DNA of 64,000 nt from assembly GCA_036365455.1 (NCBI GenBank), contig JAWQUS010000022.1, forward strand, positions 2,852,001-2,916,000, given 5' to 3'. The stretch is from Macrosoma leucophasiata. Taxonomy: Eukaryota; Arthropoda; Insecta; Lepidoptera; Hedylidae. Of the stretch, positions 29,681-39,545 are shown piece after piece. The notes under the pieces were generated by a model. That model was given only the letters and a program-made list of their open reading frames with translations. It was not told the origin of the DNA and searched no databases. Numbering within the stretch: the stretch's first letter is position 1; every line of letters starts with the position of its first letter. A program made the translations under genes and the position numbers.

Positions 29681-29899
29681 CAAAGAATATGTAATAATAC
29701 TAGGTATAGAATGGACACTTCGACGTCCTGCCTGATTTCCCACTCACCCAACCTCCTCCCCTCTTATGGGCGACGTTTGGTATTCTCTACATGCTACGCA
29801 CACAGGTGCACGTGTAAATACACGTCACTGATTGATGTCTGTGTAGTAGAGACCAAAATAAGCGTTTGTATGGAATTTTGGCGGAGTGTCCGCGGTGTG
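29681..29899 (+). mobile_element. 217-bp element, copy 3
   Basis: CAAAGAATATGTAATAATAC to GTCCGCGGTGTG. Flanks CTTTAAT and CTACAAT match at five of seven positions, consistent with a worn 7-bp TSD. It sits between two MITE copies. Confidence 0.8.
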
Positions 29900-29912
29900 C
29901 TACAATCCCCAG

Positions 29913-30141
29913 CAAGAAGTATTGCAAATCGCGCTTAGGGAAGAGACAATCGGCTAGTTTCGACTTTGTAGGGCGTTATCTCTGTTCCACACTGTCTACG
30001 CAAGTAAGCACTAATATTGCGGTATTGTACAAAATTTTATCAAAATGGTCAACCAATGTCACAGGTAGTGTGCAAAAGAGATAACGCTCTACAGAGCTGA
30101 AATTAGCCGAAATCTCTTTTCTTAAGTCTATTTGCATTCTT
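29913..30141. mobile_element. GACAATCGGCT MITE, copy 3
   Basis: CAAGAAGTATTGCAAATCGC to CTATTTGCATTCTTG, with GAGATAACGCTCTACAGAG in the right arm. Confidence 0.75.
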
Positions 30142-30308
30142 GGTGGGGACTGTAATGTTAAAACTGATCAAAATTTGTATGCAATTAATTGTTCAATGCA
30201 TTAACTGTCAAGTTCAATTGATACTATCGATAAAACTCTTCATCTTTAGGTGAGTGGCAATTACCAACTTCAGTAATTCTTCCAAAATCTGGTGATTAAA
30301 GAGGCACA

Positions 30309-30393
30309 ATGGTAACATTAAAAGTGAACGGTGATACGATATCTACCGGGTATAGAAGATTGGTTAAGTATTATAATTATTCTGGTTATTCTG
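30309..30393 (+). CDS. Weak candidate first coding exon
   Basis: ATG in good context (GGCACAATGG) opens MVTLKVNGDTISTGYRRL and runs 28 codons to a donor G/GTAAGT at 30394. It is outside recognised repeats, but a SINE-A begins 11 bases later. No homology recognised. It may be chance. Confidence 0.22.
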
Positions 30394-30404
30394 GTAAGTA
30401 TTTT

Positions 30405-30704
30405 ACTGGTGGTAGAGCTCCACTGATGGAGCTCGCGGGCGTAGGCACCACCGCATTACCTAATATACTTGCCGCTAAATGGTAGTGTTCAGCACTATCG
30501 TGTTCCGGTCAGGTGGTAATGTACGGCCCTGTAATTTCAGGCACAGAGGCCATAACACCTTAGGCCTCAGGAGTGGCAGCGCATCTGCATTTTGACCTCT
30601 GGTCATTGTGTGGGTGTCTATAGGCTGCAGTCATCACTTAACATCAATGTGAACTGCATGCTTGTTTGCTACTTTTATTACATAAAAAAAAAAAAAAAAA
30701 AAAA
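30405..30704 (+). mobile_element. SINE-A, full length with long A tail
   Basis: ACTGGTGGTAGAGCTCCAC through to TTTTATTACAT and a run of 20 A. Low divergence. Confidence 0.93.
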
Positions 30705-30989
30705 TTCAGCATTTCGATTTATACCTAGAACAAAATACAAAGACGATGACATTGAGTTAGTACAGGCGAGACACATTAATAAATGATAGAGATAAACAAA
30801 TTACAATCTTATGTCATTAACACGTACATATTTACATAAAGTATATACAAAAGAGCAATTAACTAACATGAGGAGGGAGTTGAGGTTGATGGGATGGGGG
30901 ATTTTGTCAGGAAGAAGGGTGTACAAGGAAGTTGAATTTAGAGGACAGTTAAAGAAAACTCAATGACAGCTCAAAACTATGGTGCCACT

Positions 30990-31169
30990 TTTTTATTATC
31001 ATCATCATCACATTTTTATCATACTTTGTATTAATAATAATATTTATTTTTTTATTTTATTTAACCATTTATTTCAGGCAACCAGGGCCCATAACATTCA
31101 ATACACAGATAACAATAAAAAATACATAATACACTAATACTATTTTGTTCTCTAAAAACTAATCACCAA
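30990..31169 (-). mobile_element. LINE-type 3' UTR of the ORF1-like unit
   Basis: The minus strand downstream of the ORF1-like stop reads GTATTGAATGTTATGGGCCC, TGGTTGCCTGAAATAAATGG and then an A-rich tail with AAATAAAATAAAAAAATAAA. This is a familiar insect LINE 3' end, so the unit was retroposed. Confidence 0.6.
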
Positions 31170-32313
31170 TTATCGAGACGTACGTTTCGCCTCCCAAAAT
31201 CTTCGGAAAACTACGCCTTCGGGTCAGAAGTCAGGACTCAGGAATATCTGCAGATGTTTGGCAGGTACACGCAACTTGAAAGAGGAGAAACCTGTAGGTC
31301 GATTAGACTTCAAGGCTTCGATTTCCCCTTGTATTTGTCCCTCAGTACGTAGATCTGTGACGATCTTCTCAGTCATATACGATTGATACGGTGATGGTCG
31401 TTTTCTCGTTTAGACGAGAAAGATACACGAAGGCGTAAGTTTCGGCAGTTTTGAGTTGAGAAGCTGCTGATCCGGACCTCGAAGGTTTCGAATTCGAGGT
31501 GGATGACGTTTCCGATTCTCAACCAGGGTGAATCCATCTTCATCGACCACTTTTTGCGTTGGTACAGCAGCAACCGTTGCCTTAGGTTTCTTGGTATCAA
31601 TAGCTTTCCGGGATCGGCTTGCAGCTTGTACGTAGGACATCGCCTGCGGGGGCACTGGTCCAATCTTCACAGGAGGTGCCAGGACAGGCGGCACAGGAGC
31701 ACGTGATTCATGTGGACCGAGGTCATTTTCCGGGCGGTCATTACTCCTATTGTTTGAGTCGCATCGAAACTGCTGATAGGCGAGATATCATGTTGCACGG
31801 CACCGCCTCGCCGCATAGTCACGTTACGTGAACTCGACGGCGAAATTGCACGCGCATCGTTTTCTTTGCGCAATTCTGTTACCTCTATTTTTAGGTCCCT
31901 GCATGTTATTTCAGAGGCGTCTAATCTTCCTCGAATGTCCTTAACTTCTTTCTGTAGCAGCACGATGTCTTTCAACAGCCGCGTGACGTCAACATGATCG
32001 AACGTCACTGGTAGCAGCTTATTTAGATCTCGCGCTGCGAAAGTAGGCACATCGTCCGGATCAGTGCATTTGAAAATCCGGAAAATGTCCTGTGGGCCTT
32101 TTTTCCGTGTCCATCTCTCTGTCTCGTTATTACCTTGATAGTTATAACTGAAAATTCCACGAGCACTTTTTTTGCTTCAAGGATCTCAGCTTCCGTATAA
32201 CTAGATGTACAGATTTGCTCAAGACTGATCTCATCCATAACATCCAGCTTATTCTGAACGAAAGCGAGAAACTCATTAACAATAACGGTGTCGGAACGCT
32301 TAGGTAGCGCCAT
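31170..32313 (-). pseudogene. LINE ORF1-like (gag-like) protein, frameshifted
   Basis: Starts at ATG 32313 (MALPKRSDTVIVNEFLAF) with EISLEQICTSSYTEAEILEA. A frameshift near 32065 leads to DPDDVPTFAARDLNKLLPVT and a coiled coil (RLLKDIVLLQKEVKDIRGRL). Another near 31725 leads to PPQAMSYVQAASRS, VDEDGFTLVENRKR and RNLRG. After further breaks the frame ends RPTGFSSFKLRVPAKHLQIF, a stop replacing Trp, then PEGVVFRRFW and a stop at 31170. About 380 residues when intact. Similar proteins recur as ORF1 or stand-alone frames of insect and cnidarian retroelements. No RT or endonuclease follows: a LINE-like 3' tail comes directly. It is dead through several frameshifts and at least two stops. Confidence 0.65.
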
Positions 32314-32460
32314 GTCTACGTGACGTAAAAAATTACAATTCTGTTCATTGAAACAGCCGCTGTTATACGACCGTTCCAAATCACACCGCGAATGCAATAA
32401 TAAATAATAGTATGGCATTTGCAGAAATTAAGATAATAGGCTGTTGTCAAAATTTCTGTA

Positions 32461-32940
32461 AGAGCCATACACTTGGGTGGAAGTGTCTAAAGGCATATTA
32501 GCGGGGAAGCCCGCTCCGAGCTCGAGATAACTCGCTCGTGATGGTGCAACCAGTGCCACACCTCTCGACACCCCCAGCCTCTCACGCCAGTGTTGCCCCC
32601 CGTCGACCATCGGGTAGGCTGTTTGGGGGGCCCACCAAGGAGAGGCGAGTCACCACCTGCCTAAAGTAGGGTTCAATAATGTGAGATGTTGAATATAGGC
32701 AGGTGCCGGATCTCACTCCATAGGCCCAGCCAGCTAGTCCCCTCAGTTCACCCACATACCCCAAAGTTTGGTGAGTCATTTGTCATTACAATAGCCCCAT
32801 GTATTCTGCGGGGTCTGTCTGTGTCTCTGTTAACTATTGATGCAGTCAGAGAGAGGTCCCGCCGAATATAACCCATTACAAAGAAGATCAAAATTCTCGA
32901 AAGGGCCTCCACGAGTTGGACCCCGTGCTGACGAGAGATA
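32461..32940. repeat. Element K, copy 2
   Basis: AGAGCCATACACTTGGGTGG to CCGTGCTGACGAGAGATA. Compared with 7862-8411 it lacks about 45 bases near the right end. Confidence 0.7.
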
Positions 32941-33037
32941 AATAATGATAAATCTTTATTTACTTTACTAACTTTTCATCTTATAGACTTATATACAATG
33001 TTAAATTACTATTATTATTACTACAACTGTATTGGAG

Positions 33038-33171
33038 CTACTCTTCTTCCAATTCTTCTTCTTTCAACAATGTATATAAATCTTGAACCCTAACCCTTTG
33101 AAAATTCTGTGAAATACACAAACTTGAAAAACTTATTGGTTGGACACCTTGAACTGAAAACTTAAATGGTG
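33038..33171 (-). CDS. Candidate terminal exon of an unidentified minus-strand gene
   Basis: The minus strand shows TTTTTTTTTCACAG, then 134 bases reading PFKFSVQGVQPISFSSLCIS, QNFQRVRVQDLYTLLKEEEL, EEE and TAG (33040-33038). AATAAA follows about 80 bases later (32955-32960). Acceptor, open frame with an acidic C-terminus, stop and poly(A) signal are all in order. The entering phase needs one base from the exon before. The first exon at 36094-36141 leaves phase 0, so at least one further exon would be needed if they belong together. No homolog recognised. Confidence 0.35.
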
Positions 33172-33174
33172 CTG

Positions 33175-33295
33175 TGAAAAAAAAACCGGCCAAGTGCGTA
33201 ACGGGACACACGAAAAGTAGGTTTCTGTTTTTCTAAGTACAATATGGCACTTGCGTGAAAAAAAAAAGCAGACACTACATGCCCCCTGCACGGAG
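33175..33295 (-). repeat. 3' end of the TTCCGTAGTAAAC... repeat
   Basis: AAAAACCGGCCAAGTGCG, the usual closing segment of this lepidopteran repeat, with a truncated body. Confidence 0.6.
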
Positions 33296-33455
33296 CTTTT
33301 TGGAGGTACTCTTTGTCGGTAGATAGATTAGATAAGTTGGTAGTGCCTAGGCCCTCGAACTCCTTACACTGTTATTGTAGCATCAGTAAAAATCCTGACA
33401 TTGATTTAAACCACTATCTAATAAATATTATTATTAATCTTATAAATATGTATTA

Positions 33456-33732
33456 CAAGCTGTGCCCGCGACTTCGTCCGCGTGAGAATTTATGATTGTT
33501 CTACCCAGACGAAGTCGTGGGCGCAGCTAGTATAAAAGTAGCCTAAGTTACGCCTTATTACATAATCTATCTGCCAGTGAAAGTCCCGTCATAATTGGTC
33601 CAGCTGTTCCCGAGATTAGCCGTAACAAACGGACAGACAACAAAAATTGTAAAAAATGTCCACATACATTTGCATTTAGTAATATTACAAACATACACTC
33701 CAATGTTATATATTTGTGTAGAAGTATAGATT
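33456..33732 (+). mobile_element. Family C copy
   Basis: CAAGCTGTGCCCGCGACTTC, GGGCGCAGCTAGTATAAAAG, GATTAGCCGTAACAAACGG and ACATACACTCCAATG. The GACA run is short. Confidence 0.75.
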
Positions 33733-33843
33733 AACATAAAAATAGTTGCTACAGTTGTTCTCCACCTACTAAAAGATTACTGGCCCCATTTGTCGACAAT
33801 TGGTCGTAACAATTCAGAAACCTTGGGCTTATGTATAGTATAA

Positions 33844-34216
33844 TAATAATGGCAACCCATAATATGTTCCACTGCTGGGCACGAGTCCCTCCCCTTTTTG
33901 GGGGAAGGCCTGGAGCTTAGTCCACCACACTGATCGAATGCGGGTTGGTGGAGATACGGGTTAGTGGCCAACCCGCTGTCGGATGTTTTCAAACCGCCCA
34001 TAAGGTCTCTTACAAGGTTTAACGACTGCTATCTATCGATAGCAACTGGGACCGACGGCTTAACGTGCCATTCGAAGCACGGATACGCGTATTTTTAATT
34101 TGCCACTAGCGGTCATCCATCACACACCCGACTGGGCCCGTATCGCTTAACCGAGTAAATCGCTTACGATCTACACAAGCCGCGGGGCCATGCGCACTTC
34201 CATGTATATCCATACA
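33844..34216 (-). mobile_element. Family D copy with 10-bp TSD
   Basis: TATAGTATAA is duplicated at 33834-33843 and 34217-34226. At 373 bp it is the longest well-bounded D copy. It has CCACTGCTGGGCACGAG, GATCGAATGCGGGTTGG, AACGTGCCATTCGAAGC and ACAAGCCGCGGGGCCATGC. Confidence 0.88.
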
Positions 34217-34319
34217 TATAGTATAACTTTAAATTAATTTTCTAGTAATGCAGAATAAGTTTTGGATTTCAATCTTATTGTTTTATCTCAGATTCAACTT
34301 ACCGAATTTATCTATACTT

Positions 34320-34525
34320 CTATACTAATAATATAGAGAGGTACATTTTGTAATTTTGATTGTTTGTTTGCTAATCTTAAGAAATTCTGAACCAATCATG
34401 AAAATTCTTTCACAATCAGAAAGCTACATTATTCAGAAGTACTAAAGGCTGATATATTTTATTATAATAGTAGTAATATAGGTAACAATTGCGAACCCGG
34501 AGAGGGTCGATGGTATTTCAAAAAA
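34320..34525. repeat. Repeat-like segment
   Basis: ATACTAATAATATAGAGAGG and GATTGTTTGTTTGCTAATC look like the start of a common lepidopteran dispersed repeat. No second copy in the window, so this rests on recognition only. Confidence 0.35.
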
Positions 34526-34790
34526 CGTAACGTAACTACACGCCTGTAATCCCCGAAGGGGTAGGCAGAGGTAAATGCATGCATTCAATCATACATGCAA
34601 ACACCCACGACTCGCCGGTTACGTTTTGGCCCATGTAACAGGTGGCGAACTTGTTGCCATCTCCGGGCACATTACCAAACTCCGGGGTACTGGGAAACTT
34701 CCAGAAAATGGAAAAATCCCAATAGAAGCAGAGATAAAGGATTTTAAACCGTTATCTCTGATAGTCCCCCGACCCGGTATTTCAATAAAC
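34526..34790 (-). mobile_element. SINE-B, head missing
   Basis: GTAACTACACGCCTGTAATCC to GATAGTCCCCCGACCCGG. The B box is truncated. Confidence 0.88.
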
Positions 34791-35333
34791 TCCGAAAAAT
34801 AAATATGTTATTATTATTTTTTTAAATACCTTTATATACTTTTTGATTTGTTAATTAACCATAGAAGTCAATACTTTACAAAAATCTAGTTAAATTGTAT
34901 GCGATTAGGTTTTCTTTTTAATTTTAATATAATGGCATCAGATTTACGCATTTGCTAGTGTCAAATAAAACATATATAATATAACTCTGAAATGCACCAA
35001 GCAAATGAAATAAACTAAGAGCACCACACACCAATTTCAATGTTCCCGCCAAAATCCCGATTAAAATCGATGAAAATCTTTGTTCTTTTTAAAACTTGAC
35101 AGATATCATCCCACGGTAACAGATCAGCCTAGATTATTTAATTTTAGGATTCACTGTAATAGAACCTCCTTTATTTAAAAAATGTCTGCCAATGCCGCGA
35201 GGTTGGTAACTATGATAACATTTCACAGGAATGAAAAAGTGTGCACAACATCAGCCAAAAAAAACTACCATTTTGTTAATGTAGTTCTCCTAAGAATTGT
35301 TAATATTCTTATTTGAACTTTGTAGATTAAGCC
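34791..35333. other. Unassigned sequence with E2F-like site
   Basis: No repeat match. TTCCCGCCAAAA at 35043-35054 fits E2F consensus. A 44-codon plus frame starts at 35181 (MSANAARLVTMITFH) without support. Confidence 0.4.
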
Positions 35334-35410
35334 TGGGTTGCACCAATACATTTGTTAAAGTTTACATTTCACATCATTCTCTAACTTGTTATAATAATTT
35401 TAAATTTTAC
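35334..35410. mobile_element. Family L MITE, left part
   Basis: AAGCCTGGGTTGCACCAATA, TTTGTTAAAGTTTACATTTC and CATTCTCTAACTT. The right TIR is lost. Confidence 0.7.
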
Positions 35411-35848
35411 AAGTGTCTTGATGAAACTTAAGCTAAGAATAAGATTATTCTTCAAGGACTAAATTAACTTAATGCACATTCTGGTTATCTTAGGCCTTGT
35501 TAATTTTACGAAAACCTCTTCACAAGTAAAATTTTGTTAGGTTGGAGTTTATTCATATATGTCTTTCATATAATTAGGCTCCTGGAGAGCATTTTTACAT
35601 ACATATATATTTAAAGAACCTAGACTGAATAATCACTTAGCATCTCTTGTCATTATCACTTTAGTGTTATAATTTGTAATTAATATCTGTTCAAATACAT
35701 CAAAAGCCATGTGTAGGAGTTGCATCATTATAATTTTCTTTTTTCCTATAACATTTTGTATTTTATTTCTTGTGAAACAATTACACAGTGAGTATATTCG
35801 CCACACCAAAGTATAGACAAGTTATTGTTTAAAAAAAAAATACAGTCC
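35411..35848. other. Unassigned AT-rich spacer
   Basis: No repeat match. A 31-codon minus frame (QLLHMAFDVFEQILI) near 35640-35740 lacks splice support. Confidence 0.4.
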
Positions 35849-35968
35849 CCTATAAGAAATATAATCGACGTAAACCGTTATCTCCTTCGCTCACTATCTA
35901 TAACGCTCTACGAAGTCGAAACAAGCCGATTGTCTCTTTCGTAGGCTCGATGTGCAATATTTCTTGCT
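35849..35968. mobile_element. GACAATCGGCT MITE, copy 4, internally deleted
   Basis: TAAGAAATATAATCGACG to GATGTGCAATATTTCTTG. The centre is missing, so the two arms lie close together. Confidence 0.75.
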
Positions 35969-36093
35969 AGATACATTTTAAACTTTCATGGTCATAAGTT
36001 GATTCATATTTTGGCCTGGACTCATAATTTGTCTTTAATAATGATTAGTCGCCGCTACCAACAAAATGTATACAGCTCTTTAGAGTTACTCAC

Positions 36094-36141
36094 CGGTGTC
36101 CGTATGGTTGCAAAACCAACCAAACCGCTAGTAGCGTCCAT
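36094..36141 (-). CDS. Candidate first coding exon of a minus-strand gene
   Basis: On the minus strand ACTATCAAAATGG provides a good start context. The 16-codon frame MDATSGLVGFATIRTP ends exactly at a strong donor, G/GTGAGTAACTC, in phase 0. The sequence is unique in the window. A 217-bp element has landed just upstream (36180-36400), in what would be its 5' UTR or promoter. The product is unidentified. A minus-strand terminal exon lies at 33038-33171. Confidence 0.4.
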
Positions 36142-36179
36142 TTTGATAGTGTCGCTGTGTTTATGGCGCTTACCCCTAG

Positions 36180-36400
36180 CAGAGAATATGTAATAATACT
36201 CCGTATAGAATGGACACTTCGACGTCCCGCCCGATTTCCCCGCCTCACCCGACCTCCTCCCATCTTACGGACGAAGTTTGGTATTCTCTACGTGCGACGC
36301 ACACAGGTGCACGTGTAAATACACGTCACTGATTGATGTCTGTGTAATAGAGACCAAATTAAGCGTTTGTATGGAATTTTGGCTAAGTGTCCGCGGCGTG
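36180..36400 (+). mobile_element. 217-bp element, copy 4, with 7-bp TSD
   Basis: CAGAGAATATGTAATAATAC to GTCCGCGGCGTG, flanked by CCCCTAG at 36173-36179 and 36401-36407. Confidence 0.85.
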
Positions 36401-36407
36401 CCCCTAG

Positions 36408-37439
36408 TTTGCACTAAAAACATTAAACAAGATGATGTTTCGCAACTCGTCGCTTAAAAAATATGTATTGCAATTTGTCTTGTTGGTGCTGGCGTTCGCA
36501 CTGCTGTCAAACCTATCATTTTAGTGAAACATCTCAAGATTTGTTGTATTATGAATTTTTGCATCGACATAGAACATTGTCTTTATTTCATGTTTGTTTA
36601 TAGATTTGTCTAAGTTGACATTTGCATCGTCGCTATTAAAATCACACAATTTGTCTAATTTAGACTTAAGTTTTCAGAACCATCTCGTAAACACGAAACA
36701 TGTAGTGGACAATATCCGATACCCTTAGTGTAAACCCGACAACCTATTCAAACAACATGTTCCAAGACTTCTTATTGATAACACTTGTTGCAATTCAAGT
36801 CTTGTGAATTGATTCCGCGATACGTGTTTTGCTTTTAGATGTCTCATGACAGTGCAAACGCGATACAATATATTGTAAAGAAACAGGGATTTTAGCATGT
36901 TTTATTGTGAATGTTTCAATAATGCATACTCACGATTGTGCGACTGTGTCCGGGTGAAATATAGCCCTAAGTTTGTAAGATAAGATTTGAATTATATTAT
37001 TATGTAATATTATGACAGGTGAAACCGCGTGATAAGCATTTATATTATTGTCGTCTTGGGTATTTTCGTTTTGATCGCACAGGACTTGAATCTGAGGACT
37101 ACAGGACAAAAATAAATTGTGTTGGTTTTTTGTTTCTTATTTGAGTGTTAAACGTATAATTTAAATAATTATGATGCTGTAAATATGCTTATTATAACAT
37201 TAATGTTCTTTAATTTTGCCTTTTTTATTATTAAAATTCTTGTAAATATCATGGGCTTTTTATTCAAATTTTAGTAAAATAAATATTTTACTGGAATCCA
37301 AACTAGGTACAAATCATATTTTACAATACTGATGAGTGTAACAAATACCAGTAAGCATAAGTACTTAAATAGTTATTGAAGTAATTTACCAGTTTCAGTT
37401 GAGCATATTTAAACGTGGCCTACTAAAACAGTAGCTAAC
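36408..37439. other. Unique sequence upstream of two divergent candidate first exons
   Basis: No repeat families recognised over about 1 kb, rare in this window. It lies between the minus-strand exon at 36094-36141 and the plus-strand exon ending 37739, so it may hold their promoters. A 30-codon hydrophobic plus frame at 36432 has no support. Confidence 0.4.
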
Positions 37440-37739
37440 TACAAGCCTGGCAACACTTAGCCTCGCCAGTCATCTATTCTCTCGGGTCATTGTCTCTGCC
37501 TCCTGTCTCTCAATTTTTGTTCATCGAGGTGATTGACGTGTTTGTGACACGCTATATCTTTTCTTCGAGTTTATTTCGGGTAATTTTAGTTAAATTTACT
37601 GATTTGTGTGGCGATGGTGTAAATGATTTAAAAGTTTAAATTAATAGAACGTTACCACAGTGAAGAAAACATTTAGTGAACATTTTTTGTGTTTATCCCG
37701 ATCAGCTGAGTGAAGGCTTTCCTGATTTTAATTGAAATG
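37440..37739 (+). CDS. Candidate first exon ending at its ATG
   Basis: Unique sequence with a 5' UTR-like character ends ATTGAAATG (ATG 37737-37739), followed at once by GTAAGTTAAA, a consensus donor. Only the Met codon would be coded here, an arrangement common in housekeeping genes. The MULE transposon begins 150 bases into the putative intron. No downstream exon could be recognised in the window, so the start position and product are unknown. Confidence 0.4.
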
Positions 37740-38189
37740 GTAAGTTAAAATTTATTGTAATTCAAATCTAGGCTGTACGAAATGATATGCGTATGCTTCT
37801 GTAATTTAAGAAGTAAAGTTAATTCAAATTTTTTGTTATTTCGAATGTAGGGCAATAGAATTTTTAAAAGTTCAGCCTAACTTTTCGTGGATTATTCGTC
37901 AACTCGACCGGACACACGTGTGTCCAGTTGGTTAAACTTGAAATTGTAACGACTTGTTCTTTCGTCGTCTGGACACGACGATATTTTTCCGTATGTCCAC
38001 ATAGTGAAACTTAAATAAAATACCATTTTGTTTTCGCCAACTGGATACACGTTCACATTTTAACCGAATTCATGTCAAAGTACAGTCACGCAGATTATTT
38101 TTCAAGACAAAGGACTTTATTTATTTGCCAATATCCTAACTATCCGACCGTCAACCGAACAATTCCAATGGGGCGGTAGTAGGTAAGTG

Positions 38190-38360
38190 CAATAATGTAA
38201 GATGGGCAGCAGCGTCCTGCGATGAAACTACCGCCACCGCGATCGCCAATTTACATTCCAAGCGTGGCGATTATGGTAGGGGGGGGGGGGTATGTATCCC
38301 ATCATCTCTTTAAAGGAAGGTTTTAGTCCAGCAGTGGACATATTACGGCTGATATAATGA
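38190..38360 (+). mobile_element. LINE 3'-tail fragment inside the MULE
   Basis: TTTAAAGGAAGGTTTTAGTC, CAGCAGTGGACATATTACGG and CTGATATAATGATATC resemble the RTE-like LINE 3' end at 27120-27187. A G12 run lies at 38280-38291. Confidence 0.5.
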
Positions 38361-38616
38361 TATCAACTATCCAAAGTGTAAACAAAAAACTGTATAGAAA
38401 AGGAAACACATCACTAGGCGTTCAGTGGATATTATTCAATAATATGGCTAATACAGTTGAACTTGAACAGTTTCAGCATGTAGATCGCATCGGTATTCTC
38501 GTTTTTGCCCATCACAACATGAGATAAATTGTTGCCCATTCAAAGAGATTCTTCTGTGATGATTTAAAACATGCGTTTGATGCGTTAGAAAATTCCATCA
38601 ACTATTCACGATTCAT

Positions 38617-38815
38617 GTCGATATTGGGCGTACAAAATATCATACAAACATTATTCCTACTATTTATGCTCTGCTTCCCAATAAAATAGTGGAAACTTAC
38701 AAAACGTTATTTTGTTTAATTAAAGGCCAAATACCGCAGTGGCACCCAGAAACTAATACGTGGTTGTGATTTTAAAAAGCACCTTATACAGGCGTTGCAA
38801 CATAAATTTAGTCTT
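38617..38815 (+). pseudogene. MULE transposase fragment
   Basis: The plus frame from 38617 reads YHTNIIPTIYALLPNKIVET, YKTLFCLIKGQIPQWHPET, then stops. A shifted frame gives CDFKKHLIQALQHKF. The order P-x-Y-A-L-L-P-N-K...ETY...F...LK...P and then DF-x(3)-L-x-Q-A is the pattern of the MULE transposase domain around the central catalytic Asp. Remains of the domain upstream (about 38540-38616) are too worn to read. Non-functional. Confidence 0.7.
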
Positions 38816-39410
38816 GGTAAAAATGATTGTTATACCTACAAGTGCCTAGCTCAATTATTACTGAAATGCTATATAAAAGTGACTAGTATTGTTGTTACAG
38901 AGTTAAGTAGAATGATCATTATTCGTAAAATTATACATTTTGGAATTGTGATGCCATAATTATGCTCTATTGATCATTTATGTGATATTTTATTTCATTA
39001 TTTTATGCCGCATGTAGCTCCGAGTACAATTTTCTTTCAAACTACATTTAGTACACAAGCAAACAAGCTTTGCAAATTTGTATAGAAAAGGAGTGTACCT
39101 TTCAAGGGCAAAACTTATTTGGCCTTGATGATAAATACAAAAAATTAATTGCTACTTTAAATTATGTGTTGGTACTTACCTACTTCATTTTTTGTGATAT
39201 TTGAAGTAATGATTTTAAATTATTATATATATTTAGAGAATATTGGCTATTTTTATTCTTTTCCAATAGGTAGTCAAACCGTGTCTTTATATTAATCAAT
39301 CATACTTTAATCTGATTGTTATTATAATACATATTTGTTTTATTTTAAAATTTTAAAGCCATTAGATTTTTTCATCAAAAATTTGAGTCAGTTTATTTTT
39401 ATTATGTAGT

Positions 39411-39545
39411 ACTAGATTTTGCTCGCGACTTCGTCTACTTGACTTTACTGTAAAGTTTCATCCAAATCCATCCAGTAGTTTTTTCTTGAATGAGTACAAA
39501 TATCCATACTCACAAACTTTCGCATTTAAAATATTAAGTAGGATG
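39411..39545 (+). repeat. Dispersed repeat inside the MULE
   Basis: CTAGATTTTGCTCGCGACTTC, TTTCATCCAAATCCATCC and CACAAACTTTCGCATTTAA. A lepidopteran repeat of the CTAG-start type. Confidence 0.5.

Noticed and set aside
31503..31831. Plus-strand frames of 67-70 codons
   Set aside because: Antisense shadows of the ORF1-like pseudogene, whose conserved motifs read on the minus strand.
36432..36524. 30-residue hydrophobic plus frame starting MMFRNSSLKKYV as a small secreted or membrane peptide
   Set aside because: Very short, no splice or promoter support, and complementary to the likely 5' region of the minus-strand exon at 36094-36141.
38280..38291. G12 run as a G-quadruplex or telomere-type signal
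   Set aside because: A single short homopolymer, isolated and next to a LINE tail. Insect telomere repeat TTAGG is absent.
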